Notes under the pieces: model-generated | What the model was told of the DNA's origin: nothing | Seen by the model: the letters and a program-made list of their open reading frames with translations, nothing else | Database searches by the model: none | In this document: in pieces, positions 19,504-30,671 of the stretch | Layout of the letters: each line of letters begins with the position of its first letter | Position numbering within the stretch: the first letter of the stretch is position 1 | Source: Oceanibaculum nanhaiense | GTDB taxonomy: Bacteria > Pseudomonadota > Alphaproteobacteria > Oceanibaculales > Oceanibaculaceae | Direction: 5' to 3' | NCBI RefSeq assembly: GCF_002148795.1 | Contig: NZ_MPOB01000001.1 | Span: 62,001 to 126,000 of the forward strand | Length of the DNA stretch: 64,000 nt | Program-made: the position numbers and the translations under genes

Positions 19504-22377
19504 TCAGATCTTGCCCGACAGGGCCTCATCGACCAGCTTCGCCTGTTCCAGATTGTGCCGCTTCAGCAGGCCGGTCGCCGTCGCCGCCGCCGCCGGGCGG
19601 CCGACATAGACCGGACGCTTCTGCTTGGCGCCTACCTCCGTCAGCACCGCCTCGATCCGGCGATCGACAAAGGTCCAGGAGCCCATATTCTCCGGCTCTT
19701 CCTGGCACCAGACCACCTCGGCCTTCGGGAAGCGCTTCAGCTCATCCGCCAGCGCCTTGTGCGGGAACGGGTAGAGCTGCTCCAGACGCAGGAAGAACAC
19801 ATCCTTGATGCCGCGCTTCGCGCGCTCCTCATACAGGTCGTAATAGACCTTGCCGGAGCACAGCACGACGCGCTTCACATCCTTGTCGTCGCACAGGACC
19901 TCGTTGTCGTAGAGCACCCGGTGGAAGGTCGTGCCCTCGGCCATGTCGGCCAGGGTGGAGACCGCCAGCTTGTGCCGCAGCAGCGATTTCGGCGTCATGA
20001 TGACCAGCGGCTTGCGGAACTTGCGGTGCAGCTGGCGGCGCAGGACGTGGAAGTAGTTCGCCGGGGTGGTGACGTTCACCACCTGCATGTTGTCTTCCGC
20101 GCATTGCTGGAGATAACGCTCCAGCCGGGCCGAGGAATGTTCCGGCCCCTGGCCTTCATAGCCGTGCGGCAGCAGCATCACCAGGCCTGACATGCGCAGC
20201 CACTTGTTCTCGCCGGAGCTGATGAACTGGTCGATCACGACCTGGGCGCCGTTGGTGAAATCGCCGAACTGCGCCTCCCACAGCACCAGGGCGCGCGGTT
20301 CCGACAGGGTGTAGCCATATTCGAAGCCCAGCACCGACATCTCGGCCAGCGGGCTGTCGATCACCTCGAACTGCGCCTGGTTCTCCGACAAATTGGCGAG
20401 CGGGACATAGCGCTCCTCCGTGGTCTGGTCGATGACCACGGCATGGCGGTGCGAGAAGGTGCCGCGGCCACTGTCCTGGCCGGACAGCCGCACCGGATAG
20501 CCCTCGGTCAGCAGCGTGCCGAAAGCCAGCGCCTCGCCGGTCGCCCAGTCGAGATTCTCGCCCGCTTCCAGGCGCTTCTTGCGATCCTCCAGCTGGCGCA
20601 CCAGCTTGCGGTTCACATCCAGCCCCTCGGGCATCTCGCACAGTTTCAGGCCGATCTCGCGCAGCTTTTCCAGCGGCACCGAGGTCTCGCCGCGGCGGTC
20701 GTCGCCCGACGCGGTTTCCATGCCGCTCCAGGCCCCTTCCAGCCAATCGGCCTTGTTCGGCTTGTAGCTGTTGCCTGCCTGGAACTCCTCCTCCAGATAG
20801 GCCATGAAATCCTTCTCGACCTGGTCGGCTTCGTCCTGCGTCAGCAGCTTCTCCTCGACCAGGCGCTGGGCGTAGAGCTTGCGCACCGAGGGATGCTGGC
20901 CGATGGCCTGGTACATCAGCGGCTGGGTGTAGGCCGGCTCGTCGCCTTCATTATGGCCGAAGCGGCGATAGCAGAAGATGTCGATAACCACATCGACGCC
21001 GAATTCCTGACGGTATTCGGTGGCAACGCGGGCGACATGGACGACCGCTTCCGGATCGTCGCCATTCACATGGAAGATCGGCGCCTCGACCATCTTCGCC
21101 ACGTCACTCGGATAGGGCGAGGAACGCGAATAGGCCGGGCTGGTGGTGAAGCCGATCTGGTTGTTGATGATGAGGTGAATGGTGCCGCCGGTGCGGTAGC
21201 CCTTCAGCTCCGACATGCCGAAACATTCGGCGACGATGCCCTGGCCGGCGAAGGCGGCATCGCCATGAATCAGCAGGCCCAGCACCTTGCGGCGCTCGGT
21301 GTCCTTCAGCTGGGTCTGCTTGGCGCGGACCTTGCCCAGCACCACCGCATCGACGACTTCCAGATGCGACGGGTTGGCGGTCAGCGACAGATGCACGTTC
21401 TTGCCGTCGAACTCGCGGTCGGTGGAGGTGCCGAGATGGTACTTCACGTCGCCGGAGCCCTGTACGTCCGACGGGTTCGCCGGATTGCCCTGGAATTCCG
21501 AGAACACGGCGCGGAACGGCTTGCCCATGAAATTGGTCAGCACGTTCAGCCGGCCGCGATGGGCCATGCCGATGACGATCTCCTGCACGCCGAGCTGGCC
21601 GCCGCGCTTCACGATCTGCTCCAGCGCCGGGATCGCCGCCTCGCCGCCATCCAGGCCGAAGCGCTTGGTGCCGGTATATTTCACATGCAGGAAGCGCTCG
21701 AAGGATTCGGCTGCCGTGAGCCGCTCCAGGATCGCCTTCTTGCCGTTCTCGGTGAAATCGGTCTGGTTGCGGATGCCCTCGATACGCTCCTGCAGCCAGG
21801 ACTTCCGCGCCGGGTCGGAGATATGGGTGTATTCGACGCCGATATTGCCGCAATAGGTGTCGCGCAGGATCGACATGATCTCGCGCAGCGTGGCCTTTTC
21901 GCGGCCCAGCACATTGGCCAGGAAGATCGGCCGGTCCATGTCGGCCTCGCCGAAGCCGAAATGCGCCGGATCGAGCTCCGGATGCGGGAAGCGCGTGCCG
22001 GCAAGGCCCAGCGGGTCGAGGTTGGAGACCAGATGGCCGCGCGCCCGGTAGGCGCGGATGATCATCAGCGCGCGCACCGAATCGAGCGCGGCGGCTTTCA
22101 CCTCCGCCTCGGACAGGCCGGCGGCGGCCCCCGCCTTGGCCCCGCCCTTGGCCGGCTTCGCCGCCTCGGGGTCGGGCACGCCGATGATACGGGTACGGTC
22201 CTTCGACCAGCTCGGCTGTTCGACCGCGACCCCATTGGTCTCAGTCAGCTCTCCGAACACGGCCTGCCAGCTGGCATCGACCGACCCGGGATTGTCCAGG
22301 TATCGGGCGTACAGCTCGGCGATGAACGGCGCATTGGCGCCGGAGAAAACGGAATCGATATCGATGCTACTTGCCAT
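19504..22377 (-). CDS. sucA: 2-oxoglutarate dehydrogenase E1 component
   Basis: Thiamine-diphosphate-dependent E1 that decarboxylates 2-oxoglutarate and succinylates the E2 lipoyl group. The start is set at the ATG encoding MASSIDIDSVFSGAN, 14 codons inside a longer frame, because the conserved N-terminal helix NAPFIAELYARYLDNP follows at the usual distance. Length is 957 aa, with IGMAHRGRLNVL, the GDAAFAGQGIV thiamine-binding segment and HGYEGQGPEHSSARLERYL. It lies 51 bases after sucD. Confidence 0.96.
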   Translation of the reverse strand: MASSIDIDSVFSGANAPFIAELYARYLDNPGSVDASWQAVFGELTETNGVAVEQPSWSKDRTRIIGVPDPEAAKPAKGGAKAGAAAGLSEAEVKAAALDSVRALMIIRAYRARGHLVSNLDPLGLAGTRFPHPELDPAHFGFGEADMDRPIFLANVLGREKATLREIMSILRDTYCGNIGVEYTHISDPARKSWLQERIEGIRNQTDFTENGKKAILERLTAAESFERFLHVKYTGTKRFGLDGGEAAIPALEQIVKRGGQLGVQEIVIGMAHRGRLNVLTNFMGKPFRAVFSEFQGNPANPSDVQGSGDVKYHLGTSTDREFDGKNVHLSLTANPSHLEVVDAVVLGKVRAKQTQLKDTERRKVLGLLIHGDAAFAGQGIVAECFGMSELKGYRTGGTIHLIINNQIGFTTSPAYSRSSPYPSDVAKMVEAPIFHVNGDDPEAVVHVARVATEYRQEFGVDVVIDIFCYRRFGHNEGDEPAYTQPLMYQAIGQHPSVRKLYAQRLVEEKLLTQDEADQVEKDFMAYLEEEFQAGNSYKPNKADWLEGAWSGMETASGDDRRGETSVPLEKLREIGLKLCEMPEGLDVNRKLVRQLEDRKKRLEAGENLDWATGEALAFGTLLTEGYPVRLSGQDSGRGTFSHRHAVVIDQTTEERYVPLANLSENQAQFEVIDSPLAEMSVLGFEYGYTLSEPRALVLWEAQFGDFTNGAQVVIDQFISSGENKWLRMSGLVMLLPHGYEGQGPEHSSARLERYLQQCAEDNMQVVNVTTPANYFHVLRRQLHRKFRKPLVIMTPKSLLRHKLAVSTLADMAEGTTFHRVLYDNEVLCDDKDVKRVVLCSGKVYYDLYEERAKRGIKDVFFLRLEQLYPFPHKALADELKRFPKAEVVWCQEEPENMGSWTFVDRRIEAVLTEVGAKQKRPVYVGRPAAAATATGLLKRHNLEQAKLVDEALSGKI

Positions 22378-22428
22378 GGCGCCTTGTGGCGCGGCGCGTC
22401 CGCCGCGCTCCCTTGTCAATTGACGACG

Positions 22429-23304
22429 CTAGCCCTTCATCAGGGACAGCATGCTGCTGCCGAGACTGGCCGGGGAATCCGCGACGGTGATGCCGGCCGA
22501 ACGCATGGCCTCCATCTTGTCCCCGGCGCCGCCCTTGCCGCCGGCGATGATCGCGCCGGCATGCCCCATACGCCGGCCCGGCGGGGCCGTAACGCCGGCG
22601 ATGAAGCCGACGACCGGCTTCTTCACCTTGCTTCGGATCAGGAATTCGGCTGCCTCTTCCTCGGCGGAGCCGCCGATTTCGCCAATCATGATGATTCCCT
22701 GGGTATCCGGATCGCCCAGGAACATGTCGAGGCAGTCGATGAAGTTGGTGCCGTTGACCGGGTCACCGCCAATGCCGATGCAGGTGGACTGGCCGAGGCC
22801 GGCCGCCGTGGTCTGCGCGACGGCCTCATAGGTCAGCGTGCCGGAGCGGCTGACGATGCCGATCTTGCCCGGACGGTGGATGTGGCCCGGCATGATGCCG
22901 ATCTTGCACTGGTCCGGGGTGATGACGCCGGGACAGTTCGGCCCGACCAGCCGGCTGCTGGAGCCCGCGAGCGCGCGCTTCACCGCGACCATGTCGATCA
23001 CCGGGATACCCTCGGTGATGCACACGATCAGGCTCAGCTCGGCATCGATGGCTTCTAGGATCGCGTCCGCCGCGAAGGGCGGCGGCACGTAGATCACCGA
23101 AGCATCCGCGCCGGTTCGCTCGACCGCGTCGGCGACCGTGTCGAACACCGGCAGGTCGAGATGGGTGGAGCCGCCCTTACCGGGCGTCACGCCGCCGACC
23201 ATCTTGGTGCCGTAGGCAATCGCCTGTTCGGAATGGAAGGTGCCCTGCGCGCCGGTAAAGCCCTGGCAGATGACCTTGGTGTTGCGATCGACCAGAACAG
23301 CCAT
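22429..23304 (-). CDS. sucD: Succinyl-CoA synthetase alpha subunit
   Basis: CoA-binding alpha subunit of the succinate-CoA ligase that makes ATP (or GTP) from succinyl-CoA. The 291-aa protein begins [24 protein letters not shown], has the CoA-binding GGVTPGKGG and the active-site histidine in RRMGHAGAI near residue 247. The start codon overlaps the sucC stop (TAATG), which suggests translational coupling of the two subunits. Confidence 0.97.
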   Translation of the reverse strand: MAVLVDRNTKVICQGFTGAQGTFHSEQAIAYGTKMVGGVTPGKGGSTHLDLPVFDTVADAVERTGADASVIYVPPPFAADAILEAIDAELSLIVCITEGIPVIDMVAVKRALAGSSSRLVGPNCPGVITPDQCKIGIMPGHIHRPGKIGIVSRSGTLTYEAVAQTTAAGLGQSTCIGIGGDPVNGTNFIDCLDMFLGDPDTQGIIMIGEIGGSAEEEAAEFLIRSKVKKPVVGFIAGVTAPPGRRMGHAGAIIAGGKGGAGDKMEAMRSAGITVADSPASLGSSMLSLMKG

Positions 23305-24500
23305 TACTGGGCCTCCTTCACGGCCTTGACGACCTTTTCGGCCGCATCGGCCAGATTATCGGCGGAAATGATCGGCAGCCCGGATTCGGACAGGATCTTC
23401 TTGCCGAGTTCGACATTGGTACCTTCCAGCCGAACCACCAGGGGAACGTGCAGGCTGACCTCGCGGGCCGCCGCCACCACGCCTTCCGCGATCACGTCGC
23501 AGCGCATGATGCCGCCGAAGATGTTCACCAGGATGCCTTCGACATTCGGGTCGGACAGAATGATCTTGAAGGCGGTGGTCACGCGCTCCTTGGTGGCGCC
23601 GCCGCCGACATCGAGGAAGTTGGCCGGCTCGCCGCCATAGAGCTTGATGATGTCCATGGTCGCCATGGCGAGGCCGGCGCCGTTCACCATGCAGCCGATA
23701 TTGCCGTCGAGCTTCACATAGTTGAGGCCGTGCTTGGCGGCCTCAAGCTCCATCGGGTTCTCTTCTTCCTCGTCGCGCAGCTCCTCGATGTCCGGATGAC
23801 GGAACAGCGCGTTGTCGTCGAAATTCACCTTGGCATCGAGCGCGATGATCTGCCCCTCGCCGGTGACGACCAGCGGGTTGATCTCGACAATGGAGCAATC
23901 CAGCTCGGTGAAGGCCTTGTACATGGCCAGCATGAACTTCACCGCCGCATTCACCTGCTTGCCCTCGAGGCCGAGGCCGAAGGCGATCTGGCGGGCGTGG
24001 AAGGCCTGCATGCCGGTGGTCGGGTCGATGGCGACCTTCAGGATCTTCTCCGGATGCTCGGCCGCCACTTCCTCGATCTCCATGCCGCCCTCGGTGGAGG
24101 CCATCACGGTGATCCGGCTGGTGGCGCGGTCGATCAGCATGCCGAGATACAGCTCGCGCTTGATGTCGCAGCCTTCCTCGATATAGACCCGCGTCACTTC
24201 CTTGCCGGCCGGGCCGGTCTGCTTGGTGACCAGCACCTTGCCGATCATCGCCTGGGCATTGGCCTGGACATCCTCGACCGACTTCACGACGCGTACGCCG
24301 CCCTTGCCGTCGGGATCGTCCTTGAAGCGCCCGGCGCCGCGGCCGCCCGCATGGATCTGCGACTTCACGACATAGACGGGGCCGCCAAGACCCTTGGCCA
24401 CCTCGACCGCCTGCTGGGCGGTATAGGCAACGCCGCCCCTGGGCACGGCGACGCCGTACTTCGCCATGAGCTGCTTGGCCTGGTATTCGTGGATATTCAT
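23304..24500 (-). CDS. sucC: Succinyl-CoA synthetase beta subunit
   Basis: ATP-grasp nucleotide-binding beta subunit of succinate-CoA ligase, 398 aa. It starts [17 protein letters not shown] and contains [25 protein letters not shown] and [15 protein letters not shown], all standard. It opens the sucC-sucD-sucA-sucB-lpdA run; the 149-base gap to mdh probably holds its own promoter or a processing site. Confidence 0.97.
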   Translation of the reverse strand: MNIHEYQAKQLMAKYGVAVPRGGVAYTAQQAVEVAKGLGGPVYVVKSQIHAGGRGAGRFKDDPDGKGGVRVVKSVEDVQANAQAMIGKVLVTKQTGPAGKEVTRVYIEEGCDIKRELYLGMLIDRATSRITVMASTEGGMEIEEVAAEHPEKILKVAIDPTTGMQAFHARQIAFGLGLEGKQVNAAVKFMLAMYKAFTELDCSIVEINPLVVTGEGQIIALDAKVNFDDNALFRHPDIEELRDEEEENPMELEAAKHGLNYVKLDGNIGCMVNGAGLAMATMDIIKLYGGEPANFLDVGGGATKERVTTAFKIILSDPNVEGILVNIFGGIMRCDVIAEGVVAAAREVSLHVPLVVRLEGTNVELGKKILSESGLPIISADNLADAAEKVVKAVKEAQ

Positions 24501-24623
24501 GCGGTCAGCCTTCCCGGCAATTGCATCGATGTGGGGAGAAGCGGATGCGCCATCAACCGGCGGCTGAACGCAGGCCCCACTCCTGCGCCTCTCCGCCGGC
24601 CCTTTGGTACTCTAACACCCAAT

Positions 24624-24642
24624 GGCCGGGGTTCAACCGGCC
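24624..24642 (-). terminator. Possible mdh/sucC intergenic hairpin
   Basis: GGCCGG and CCGGCC arms around a 7-base loop lie 8 bases downstream of the mdh stop. There is no U-run, so it may only pause or stabilise RNA rather than terminate, and mdh may read through into sucC. Confidence 0.35.
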
Positions 24643-24649
24643 CTCGGGC

Positions 24650-25675
<1,026 letters not shown>

Positions 25676-25838
25676 TCAGAGCCCATTACCGGCTGCCCGG
25701 TGGCCGGCCGCACAGGGCCGGTCATCGCGCGTGCCGCCTTGGCCTGCCGCGCCGCGAAAAAGTGTCGGGTTACTAGCGCGATTCGCCCGAGGGGGCAAGG
25801 GAAAGCGGTCGCTGAAACAATCCCTTCTCCAGAATCGC

Positions 25839-27014
25839 TCATTGCGCCGCCGCCAGTGTCTGCGGGTCCGCCGCATCCGCCGTCCGGCCCTGATGCGGTG
25901 CGGCGATGTAATCGGCCGACTGCATTTCCATCAGCCGGCTGACCGTGCGCTGGAACTCGAAGGCGCCTTCCCCCTCCTGATACAGCGTCTCCGGCGCCGA
26001 TTCGGCGGAGCAGACCAGGTTCGCCTTGCGCTCATACAGCGCATCGACGAGATGGATGAAGCGCCGCGCCTCGTTGCGGTTCTCCTTGCCGAGGCGGGGT
26101 ATGCCCTCGACGATGATTGTGTGAAAACGGTCGGCGATGGCGAGATAGTCGGAAGCCCCCAGCGCCGTGCGGCACAGGTCGCCGAAGGAAAACCAGGCCA
26201 CACCGCGCGCCGCCTTCGGCACCGGGACGGTACGGCCCAGCACGCTCACACGGTCCGGCTCCCCCGGCTCGCCATCGGTCAGCTCGCGGAAGATATTCTC
26301 CAGCGCCGCCGCCGCCTTCTCGTCCAGCGGCGTGTGATAGACCGGCATGCCCTTCAGCCGGTCCAGCCGGTAGTCGGTGCCGCCGCTGACCGACAGCACG
26401 TCCAGCTTCTGCTTCACCAGCTCGATGAAGGGCAGGAAGCGCTCGCGCTGCAGCCCGCCCTTATAGAGATCGTCCGGCGCCTTGTTGGAGGTCGCGACCA
26501 CGACGACGCCGAGATCGAACAGCGCCTCGAACAGCCGGCCCAGGATCATCGCATCGGCGATGTCGTTCACATCGAACTCGTCGAAGCACAGCAGCCAGGC
26601 GTCGGCGGCGATCTCCTTCGCGGTCGGCGGGATCGGGTCGCCGCCCTCCTGCTTCGCGCGCTGGCGCAGCCGGTGCAGGCGGCCATGCACCTCGGCCATG
26701 AATTCGTGAAAATGCACCCGGCGCTTCTTCTCGACCGGCGCACCGGCGAAGAACAGATCCATCACCATGGATTTGCCGCGCCCGACCGGGCCGTAGAAAT
26801 AGATGCCCTGCGGCGGCGGATCGACATCCTTGTGCCGGCGCCCGAAGCCGAAACGCGCGAACCAGCCCTCCTCGCCGCCGCCGTTCGGGCGGTGGTTCTT
26901 CAAGGCATTGTGCAGGCTCTGCAGCTTTTCGATCGCCAGCTCCTGATGCTGGTCAGGCTGGAGAGCGCCATCGGCCTTCTGCTGCCGGTAGAGATGAAGC
27001 GGTCCGTCGGACAT
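25839..27014 (-). CDS. zapE: Cell division ATPase ZapE (AFG1 family)
   Basis: AAA-type ATPase of the AFG1/LACE1 family; in E. coli ZapE associates with the Z-ring. The 391-aa protein has Walker A GPVGRGKS at residues 75-82, Walker B LLCFDEFDV and the sensor segment VATSNKAPDDLY. A ZapE gene next to mdh is a common alphaproteobacterial arrangement. The 226 bases between this gene and mdh contain no reading frame I would support. Confidence 0.92.
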   Translation of the reverse strand: MSDGPLHLYRQQKADGALQPDQHQELAIEKLQSLHNALKNHRPNGGGEEGWFARFGFGRRHKDVDPPPQGIYFYGPVGRGKSMVMDLFFAGAPVEKKRRVHFHEFMAEVHGRLHRLRQRAKQEGGDPIPPTAKEIAADAWLLCFDEFDVNDIADAMILGRLFEALFDLGVVVVATSNKAPDDLYKGGLQRERFLPFIELVKQKLDVLSVSGGTDYRLDRLKGMPVYHTPLDEKAAAALENIFRELTDGEPGEPDRVSVLGRTVPVPKAARGVAWFSFGDLCRTALGASDYLAIADRFHTIIVEGIPRLGKENRNEARRFIHLVDALYERKANLVCSAESAPETLYQEGEGAFEFQRTVSRLMEMQSADYIAAPHQGRTADAADPQTLAAAQ

Positions 27015-27092
27015 GCCGTGCTATGTGGTTCGCGATGATCGGTCCGCCAAGAATTAACGGACGAGGGTTAACAAAGGAAGAACAAGACCGGC

Positions 27093-27635
27093 CTAGCGCA
27101 TCCATTCGTCGGGATAGACGCCCCAGACCTCGATCGGCTGTACCCAGCCGGTGAGGCCCGCCGCCTTCACCCGGCACCAGGCCGGGCGGCATTCCTGCAG
27201 CTCGCCGATCACGCCGGGCTCCGCCTTCGCCACCAGCGGCGCGCTCTCGCGCGGCTCGCGGCGCAAACTGGCCAGCGGCGCGGTGAAGACGATGGTGCGC
27301 TTGCCCGACAGAAGGCTCTGATGCACCCAGCCCTCGGTGCCCTCGGCATCGCGGATGCGCCGCCAGGTGTCGAACTCGGCGACGATCTCCACCGGCATGT
27401 CCTTGCGCAGGAACACCCAGTCGATGGGGTAGCGCACGCCGGGGCCGGTGCGGATGTTCACCTCGCCGGAGCGCAGCGAGACGAAGCGCGGAATCGGCAG
27501 GCCGGACGGCGCCGGGCTCTGCTGTGCCATGGCCAGCGCGGGCAGCAACGCCGCCAGCAGCGCCACCGGCAACAGCAGCACCAGACAGAACAGGACAGGG
27601 CGGAAAAAGCGTCGGGGAAATATGGCTGATGTCAT
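27093..27635 (-). CDS. Secreted SH3-domain (SH3b) protein
   Basis: Small exported protein of 180 aa. Residues about 12-37 form a signal peptide (long Leu/Val/Ala core ending ALAMAQQ). The mature part has two bacterial SH3-like units: about 48-105, with SGEVNIRTGPGVRYPIDWV, and about 110-170, with LRREPRESAPLVAKAEPGV. Such domains usually bind peptidoglycan or proteins in the periplasm. The target is unknown. It is transcribed divergently from the hydroxyacid dehydrogenase. Confidence 0.85.
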   Translation of the reverse strand: MTSAIFPRRFFRPVLFCLVLLLPVALLAALLPALAMAQQSPAPSGLPIPRFVSLRSGEVNIRTGPGVRYPIDWVFLRKDMPVEIVAEFDTWRRIRDAEGTEGWVHQSLLSGKRTIVFTAPLASLRREPRESAPLVAKAEPGVIGELQECRPAWCRVKAAGLTGWVQPIEVWGVYPDEWMR

Positions 27636-27777
27636 CGATTCGGCAATGGATGCGTATTGGAAAGCTGGACCCTAGCAGACAGCGTATTATAACGGTGCAG
27701 CTTTCGCCCGGTAGAGGTCAAGCAGGCGGGATGCGCGCCCGCGCCGCATCATGCTAGGGTCTGTCGCAAGGGCAAGA

Positions 27778-27803
27778 CCCAAGAGGAAGGCCCAAGAGGA
27801 AGG
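27778..27803 (+). repeat. 13-bp tandem duplication carrying a doubled Shine-Dalgarno
   Basis: CCCAAGAGGAAGG is repeated exactly twice in tandem just upstream of the dehydrogenase ATG at 27817. Each copy contains AGGAAGG, so the leader holds two possible ribosome sites, the nearer one 13 bases from the ATG. Confidence 0.75.
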
Positions 27804-27816
27804 CAGGGACGGGACA

Positions 27817-28809
27817 ATGCCGAACAGCGCCAAGAAACCGACCATCGTGGTCACCCGCAAGCTGCCGGACGCGGTCGAGACCCGCATGATGGAGCTGTTC
27901 GACGCACGCCTCAACCTGGACGACCGGCCGCTGACCCCGGCGGAGCTGATCGAGGCGGTGAAGGTGGCCGATGTGCTGGTGCCGACCGTCACCGACCGGG
28001 TGGACGCTCGCATTCTGGCGCAGGCCGGCCCGCAGCTGCGGCTCATCGCCTCCTTCGGCACCGGCGTCGATCACATCGACCTGGCGACCGCGCGGCAGAA
28101 GGGCATCACCGTCACCAACACGCCAGGCGTGCTGACCGAGGACACCGCCGACATGACCATGGCGCTGGTCCTCGCCGTCTCGCGCCGGCTGATCGAGGGC
28201 GAGCGGCTGGTACGCTCCGGCACCTGGGAGGGCTGGGGGCCGACGCTGATGCTGGGCCATCGCATCGGCGGCAAGCGCCTGGGCATCATCGGCATGGGGC
28301 GGATCGGCCAGGCGGTGGCGAAGCGCGCCCGCGGCTTTGGCCTGTCGATCCACTACCACAACCGGCGGCGCGTGCATCCCGACATCGAAGCCGAGCTGGA
28401 GGCGACCTACTGGGAGAGCCTGGACCAGATGCTGGCCCGCATGGATGTGATCTCGATCAACTGCCCGCACACGCCGGCGACCTATCATCTGCTGTCGGCG
28501 CGCCGGCTGAAGCTGCTGCGCCCGACCAGCTTCGTGGTGAACACCTCGCGCGGCGAGGTGATCGACGAGAATGCGCTGGCCCGCGCGCTGGCGGGCCGCG
28601 AGATCGCCGGTGCCGGCCTCGATGTGTTCGAGCACGAGCCGGCGATCAACCCGAAGCTGCTGGAACTCGACAATGTGGTGCTGATGCCGCACATGGGCTC
28701 GGCCACCATCGAAGGCCGCATCGATATGGGCGAGAAGGTCATCATCAACATCAAGACCTTCATCGACGGCCACACCCCGCCCGACCGCGTGCTGGAACAG
28801 ATGTTCTAG
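27817..28809 (+). CDS. D-2-hydroxyacid dehydrogenase (glyoxylate/D-glycerate dehydrogenase type)
   Basis: NAD(P)-dependent D-isomer 2-hydroxyacid dehydrogenase of 330 aa. It shows the nucleotide motif GIIGMGRIGQAVAKRA, catalytic Arg in NTSRGEVIDE, Glu in FEHEPAINP and His in LMPHMGSAT. Residues 80-100 (FGTGVDHIDLATARQKGITV) are typical of glyoxylate reductases. I start at MPNSAKK; an in-frame ATG at 27751 would add 22 basic residues and run through the 13-bp duplication, with no good ribosome site. It is a second, only distantly similar member beside the GhrA-like gene at 5.5 kb. Confidence 0.9.
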   Translation: MPNSAKKPTIVVTRKLPDAVETRMMELFDARLNLDDRPLTPAELIEAVKVADVLVPTVTDRVDARILAQAGPQLRLIASFGTGVDHIDLATARQKGITVTNTPGVLTEDTADMTMALVLAVSRRLIEGERLVRSGTWEGWGPTLMLGHRIGGKRLGIIGMGRIGQAVAKRARGFGLSIHYHNRRRVHPDIEAELEATYWESLDQMLARMDVISINCPHTPATYHLLSARRLKLLRPTSFVVNTSRGEVIDENALARALAGREIAGAGLDVFEHEPAINPKLLELDNVVLMPHMGSATIEGRIDMGEKVIINIKTFIDGHTPPDRVLEQMF

Positions 28810-28908
28810 ACCTCCCCACCGCCCCTTTCCGCGCAAGAAGCGGGTGGCGGAAGCCCCTGCCATCCCGTTCAGTGCCTCCTCCGGCAACGACCAAGGAACA
28901 ACACCGCG

Positions 28909-29838
28909 ATGCGCGCGACCGTGCCTGCCCCGCTGATGGGGCCAACGGAATGGCTGCTGCTGATTATCCTGTCGATGCTGTGGGGCGGGTCCTTCCTGTT
29001 CGCCAAGATTGCCGTCACCCATGTGCCGCCGCTGGTGGTGGTCTGGCTGCGCGTCAGCATCGCCGCCGCCATCCTGCTGGCACTGCTGCCGGCCTTCGGC
29101 GTGAAGCTGCCGCGCGACGGGCGGTTCTGGCGCGATGTCGCGGTCATGGGCGTACTGAACAATGTCCTCCCCTTCACGCTGATCTTCTGGGGCCAGCAGG
29201 AGATCGGCGCCAGCCTGGCCGGCATCCTGAACGCGACGACGCCGTTCTTTACCGTGCTGCTGGCGCATTTGCTGACGCGGGACGAGCGCATCACCGGGGC
29301 GAAGCTGGCCGGACTGGTGATCGGCATCGCCGGGGTGGCCGCGATGATCGGGCCGGACGCGCTCAACGGATTGGCAGGAATGGGGCTGGCTGCCGCGCTG
29401 GCCCAGCTCGCCATGCTGGGGGCCGCCTTCTCCTATGGCTGCGCCAACATCTTCGGCCGGCGCTTCCGCGACCGCCCGCCGATGGCACTGGCCGCCGGGC
29501 AGCTGTCGATGTCGGCGCTGATCGTCACCCCCGTCATTCTGGCGACGCAGGCGCCCTGGACGCTGCCCGTGCCGCCGCCGGAGGCCATCGCCGCCATTGC
29601 CGCACTGGCGGTGGCGAGCACCGCGCTGGCCTATGTGATTTTCTTCCGCATCCTGGGCAAGGCGGGGGCGACCAACATGGCGCTGGTCACCTTTCTGGTG
29701 CCGGCCAGCGCCATCCTGCTCGGTGTGCTGATACTGGGGGAAAGCCTGGCGCCGCGCCATCTTCTGGGGTTGCTCGCCATCGCCTGCGGGCTGGCCGCCA
29801 TCGATGGGCGGGCGTTGCGCTGGATCGGCCTGCGCTAG
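28909..29838 (+). CDS. EamA-type drug/metabolite transporter (DMT superfamily)
   Basis: Inner-membrane exporter-like protein of 309 aa with ten predicted helices in two EamA repeats: the first from LLLIILSMLWGGSFLFAKIA, the second from LAMLGAAFSYGCANIFGRRF. The conserved GVLILGESL lies near the end of repeat two. The substrate is unknown; relatives export amino acids or metabolites. It converges with moeB, leaving only 4 bases between the stop codons. Confidence 0.9.
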   Translation: MRATVPAPLMGPTEWLLLIILSMLWGGSFLFAKIAVTHVPPLVVVWLRVSIAAAILLALLPAFGVKLPRDGRFWRDVAVMGVLNNVLPFTLIFWGQQEIGASLAGILNATTPFFTVLLAHLLTRDERITGAKLAGLVIGIAGVAAMIGPDALNGLAGMGLAAALAQLAMLGAAFSYGCANIFGRRFRDRPPMALAAGQLSMSALIVTPVILATQAPWTLPVPPPEAIAAIAALAVASTALAYVIFFRILGKAGATNMALVTFLVPASAILLGVLILGESLAPRHLLGLLAIACGLAAIDGRALRWIGLR

Positions 29839-29842
29839 AGCC

Positions 29843-30631
29843 TCAGGCGACCTGCCGGATCTCGGTGATGCTGGGTGCTGTACCGCAGAGTGGGCAGTCC
29901 GGGTCCTTGGCGATCTTCACCGTCTGGAACCGGCTGGACAGCGCGTCGTAGAGCATCAGCCGGCCGGCAAGACTGTCGCCGAGGCCCAGGATTTCCTTCA
30001 GGATTTCGGTGGCCTGCAGCGTGCCGATGACGCCGGCGACGGCCCCCAGTATGCCGGCCTGGGAACAGCGCGGGATCAGGTCGGCCGGCGGCTTCTCCGG
30101 GAACAGGCAGCGATAGCAGGGATTGCCCGGCTGATGCGCCTTGAACACGGAAATCTGCCCCTCGAAGCGCAGCAGCGCCCCGGAGACCAGAATCTTGCCG
30201 GCGAAATAACAGGCATCGTTCAGCAGATAGCGGCAGTCGAAATTATCCGACCCGTCAGCGACGATGTCGTAGCCGGCCACCAGGGCGGCGACATTGTCTT
30301 GCGTCAGCTTCTCGCGATGGGCGATGATCTTGATACCGGGATTCAGCGCCGCCACCGTATCGATGGCGCTGTCCACCTTCAGCCGGCCGAGATCGGCGGT
30401 GCCGTGGATGATCTGGCGCTGCAGGTTGGACAGCTCGACCTCGTCGTAATCGACGATGCCCAGCGTGCCGACACCGGCGGCGGCCAGATACATCAGCAGC
30501 GGCGCGCCAAGGCCGCCAGCCCCGACCACCAGCACGCGGGCGCCCAGCAGCTTCTCCTGCCCCTCTTCCCCGACCTCGTCGAGGATGAGATGGCGGGCAT
30601 AGCGATGGAATTGCTCGTCGTTCAGTTCCAT
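29843..30631 (-). CDS. moeB: HesA/MoeB/ThiF-family sulfur-carrier adenylyltransferase
   Basis: E1-like enzyme that adenylates the C-terminus of a small sulfur carrier (MoaD or ThiS type) for molybdopterin or thiamine synthesis. I start at MELNDEQFHRYARHLIL, the family N-terminus, not at the longer upstream frame. The 262-aa protein has the ATP loop VVGAGGLGAP, the adenylation Asp in VADGSDNFDCRY and a zinc site formed by CYRC and CPLC near residues 170 and 245. It lacks a rhodanese domain. No moaD or thiS lies in the window, so MoeB versus ThiF role is undecided. It follows fabI by 40 bases. Confidence 0.87.
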   Translation of the reverse strand: MELNDEQFHRYARHLILDEVGEEGQEKLLGARVLVVGAGGLGAPLLMYLAAAGVGTLGIVDYDEVELSNLQRQIIHGTADLGRLKVDSAIDTVAALNPGIKIIAHREKLTQDNVAALVAGYDIVADGSDNFDCRYLLNDACYFAGKILVSGALLRFEGQISVFKAHQPGNPCYRCLFPEKPPADLIPRCSQAGILGAVAGVIGTLQATEILKEILGLGDSLAGRLMLYDALSSRFQTVKIAKDPDCPLCGTAPSITEIRQVA

Positions 30632-30671
30632 GGGCCACTCCCGGGAAACGGGACCGTTACGCCTCGCCCCG

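Noticed and set aside
20443-23058. An 871-codon plus-strand open frame antisense to sucA and sucD
   Set aside because: Shadow of conserved TCA-cycle genes; no recognisable domain.
24624-24642. GGTTCAA in a GC stem, resembling a tRNA T-arm
   Set aside because: No acceptor, D or anticodon stem can be built around it; it is a plain hairpin after mdh.
27754-29760. A 668-codon minus-strand frame across the dehydrogenase and EamA genes
   Set aside because: Antisense shadow with Gln/His/Arg-rich low-complexity translation.
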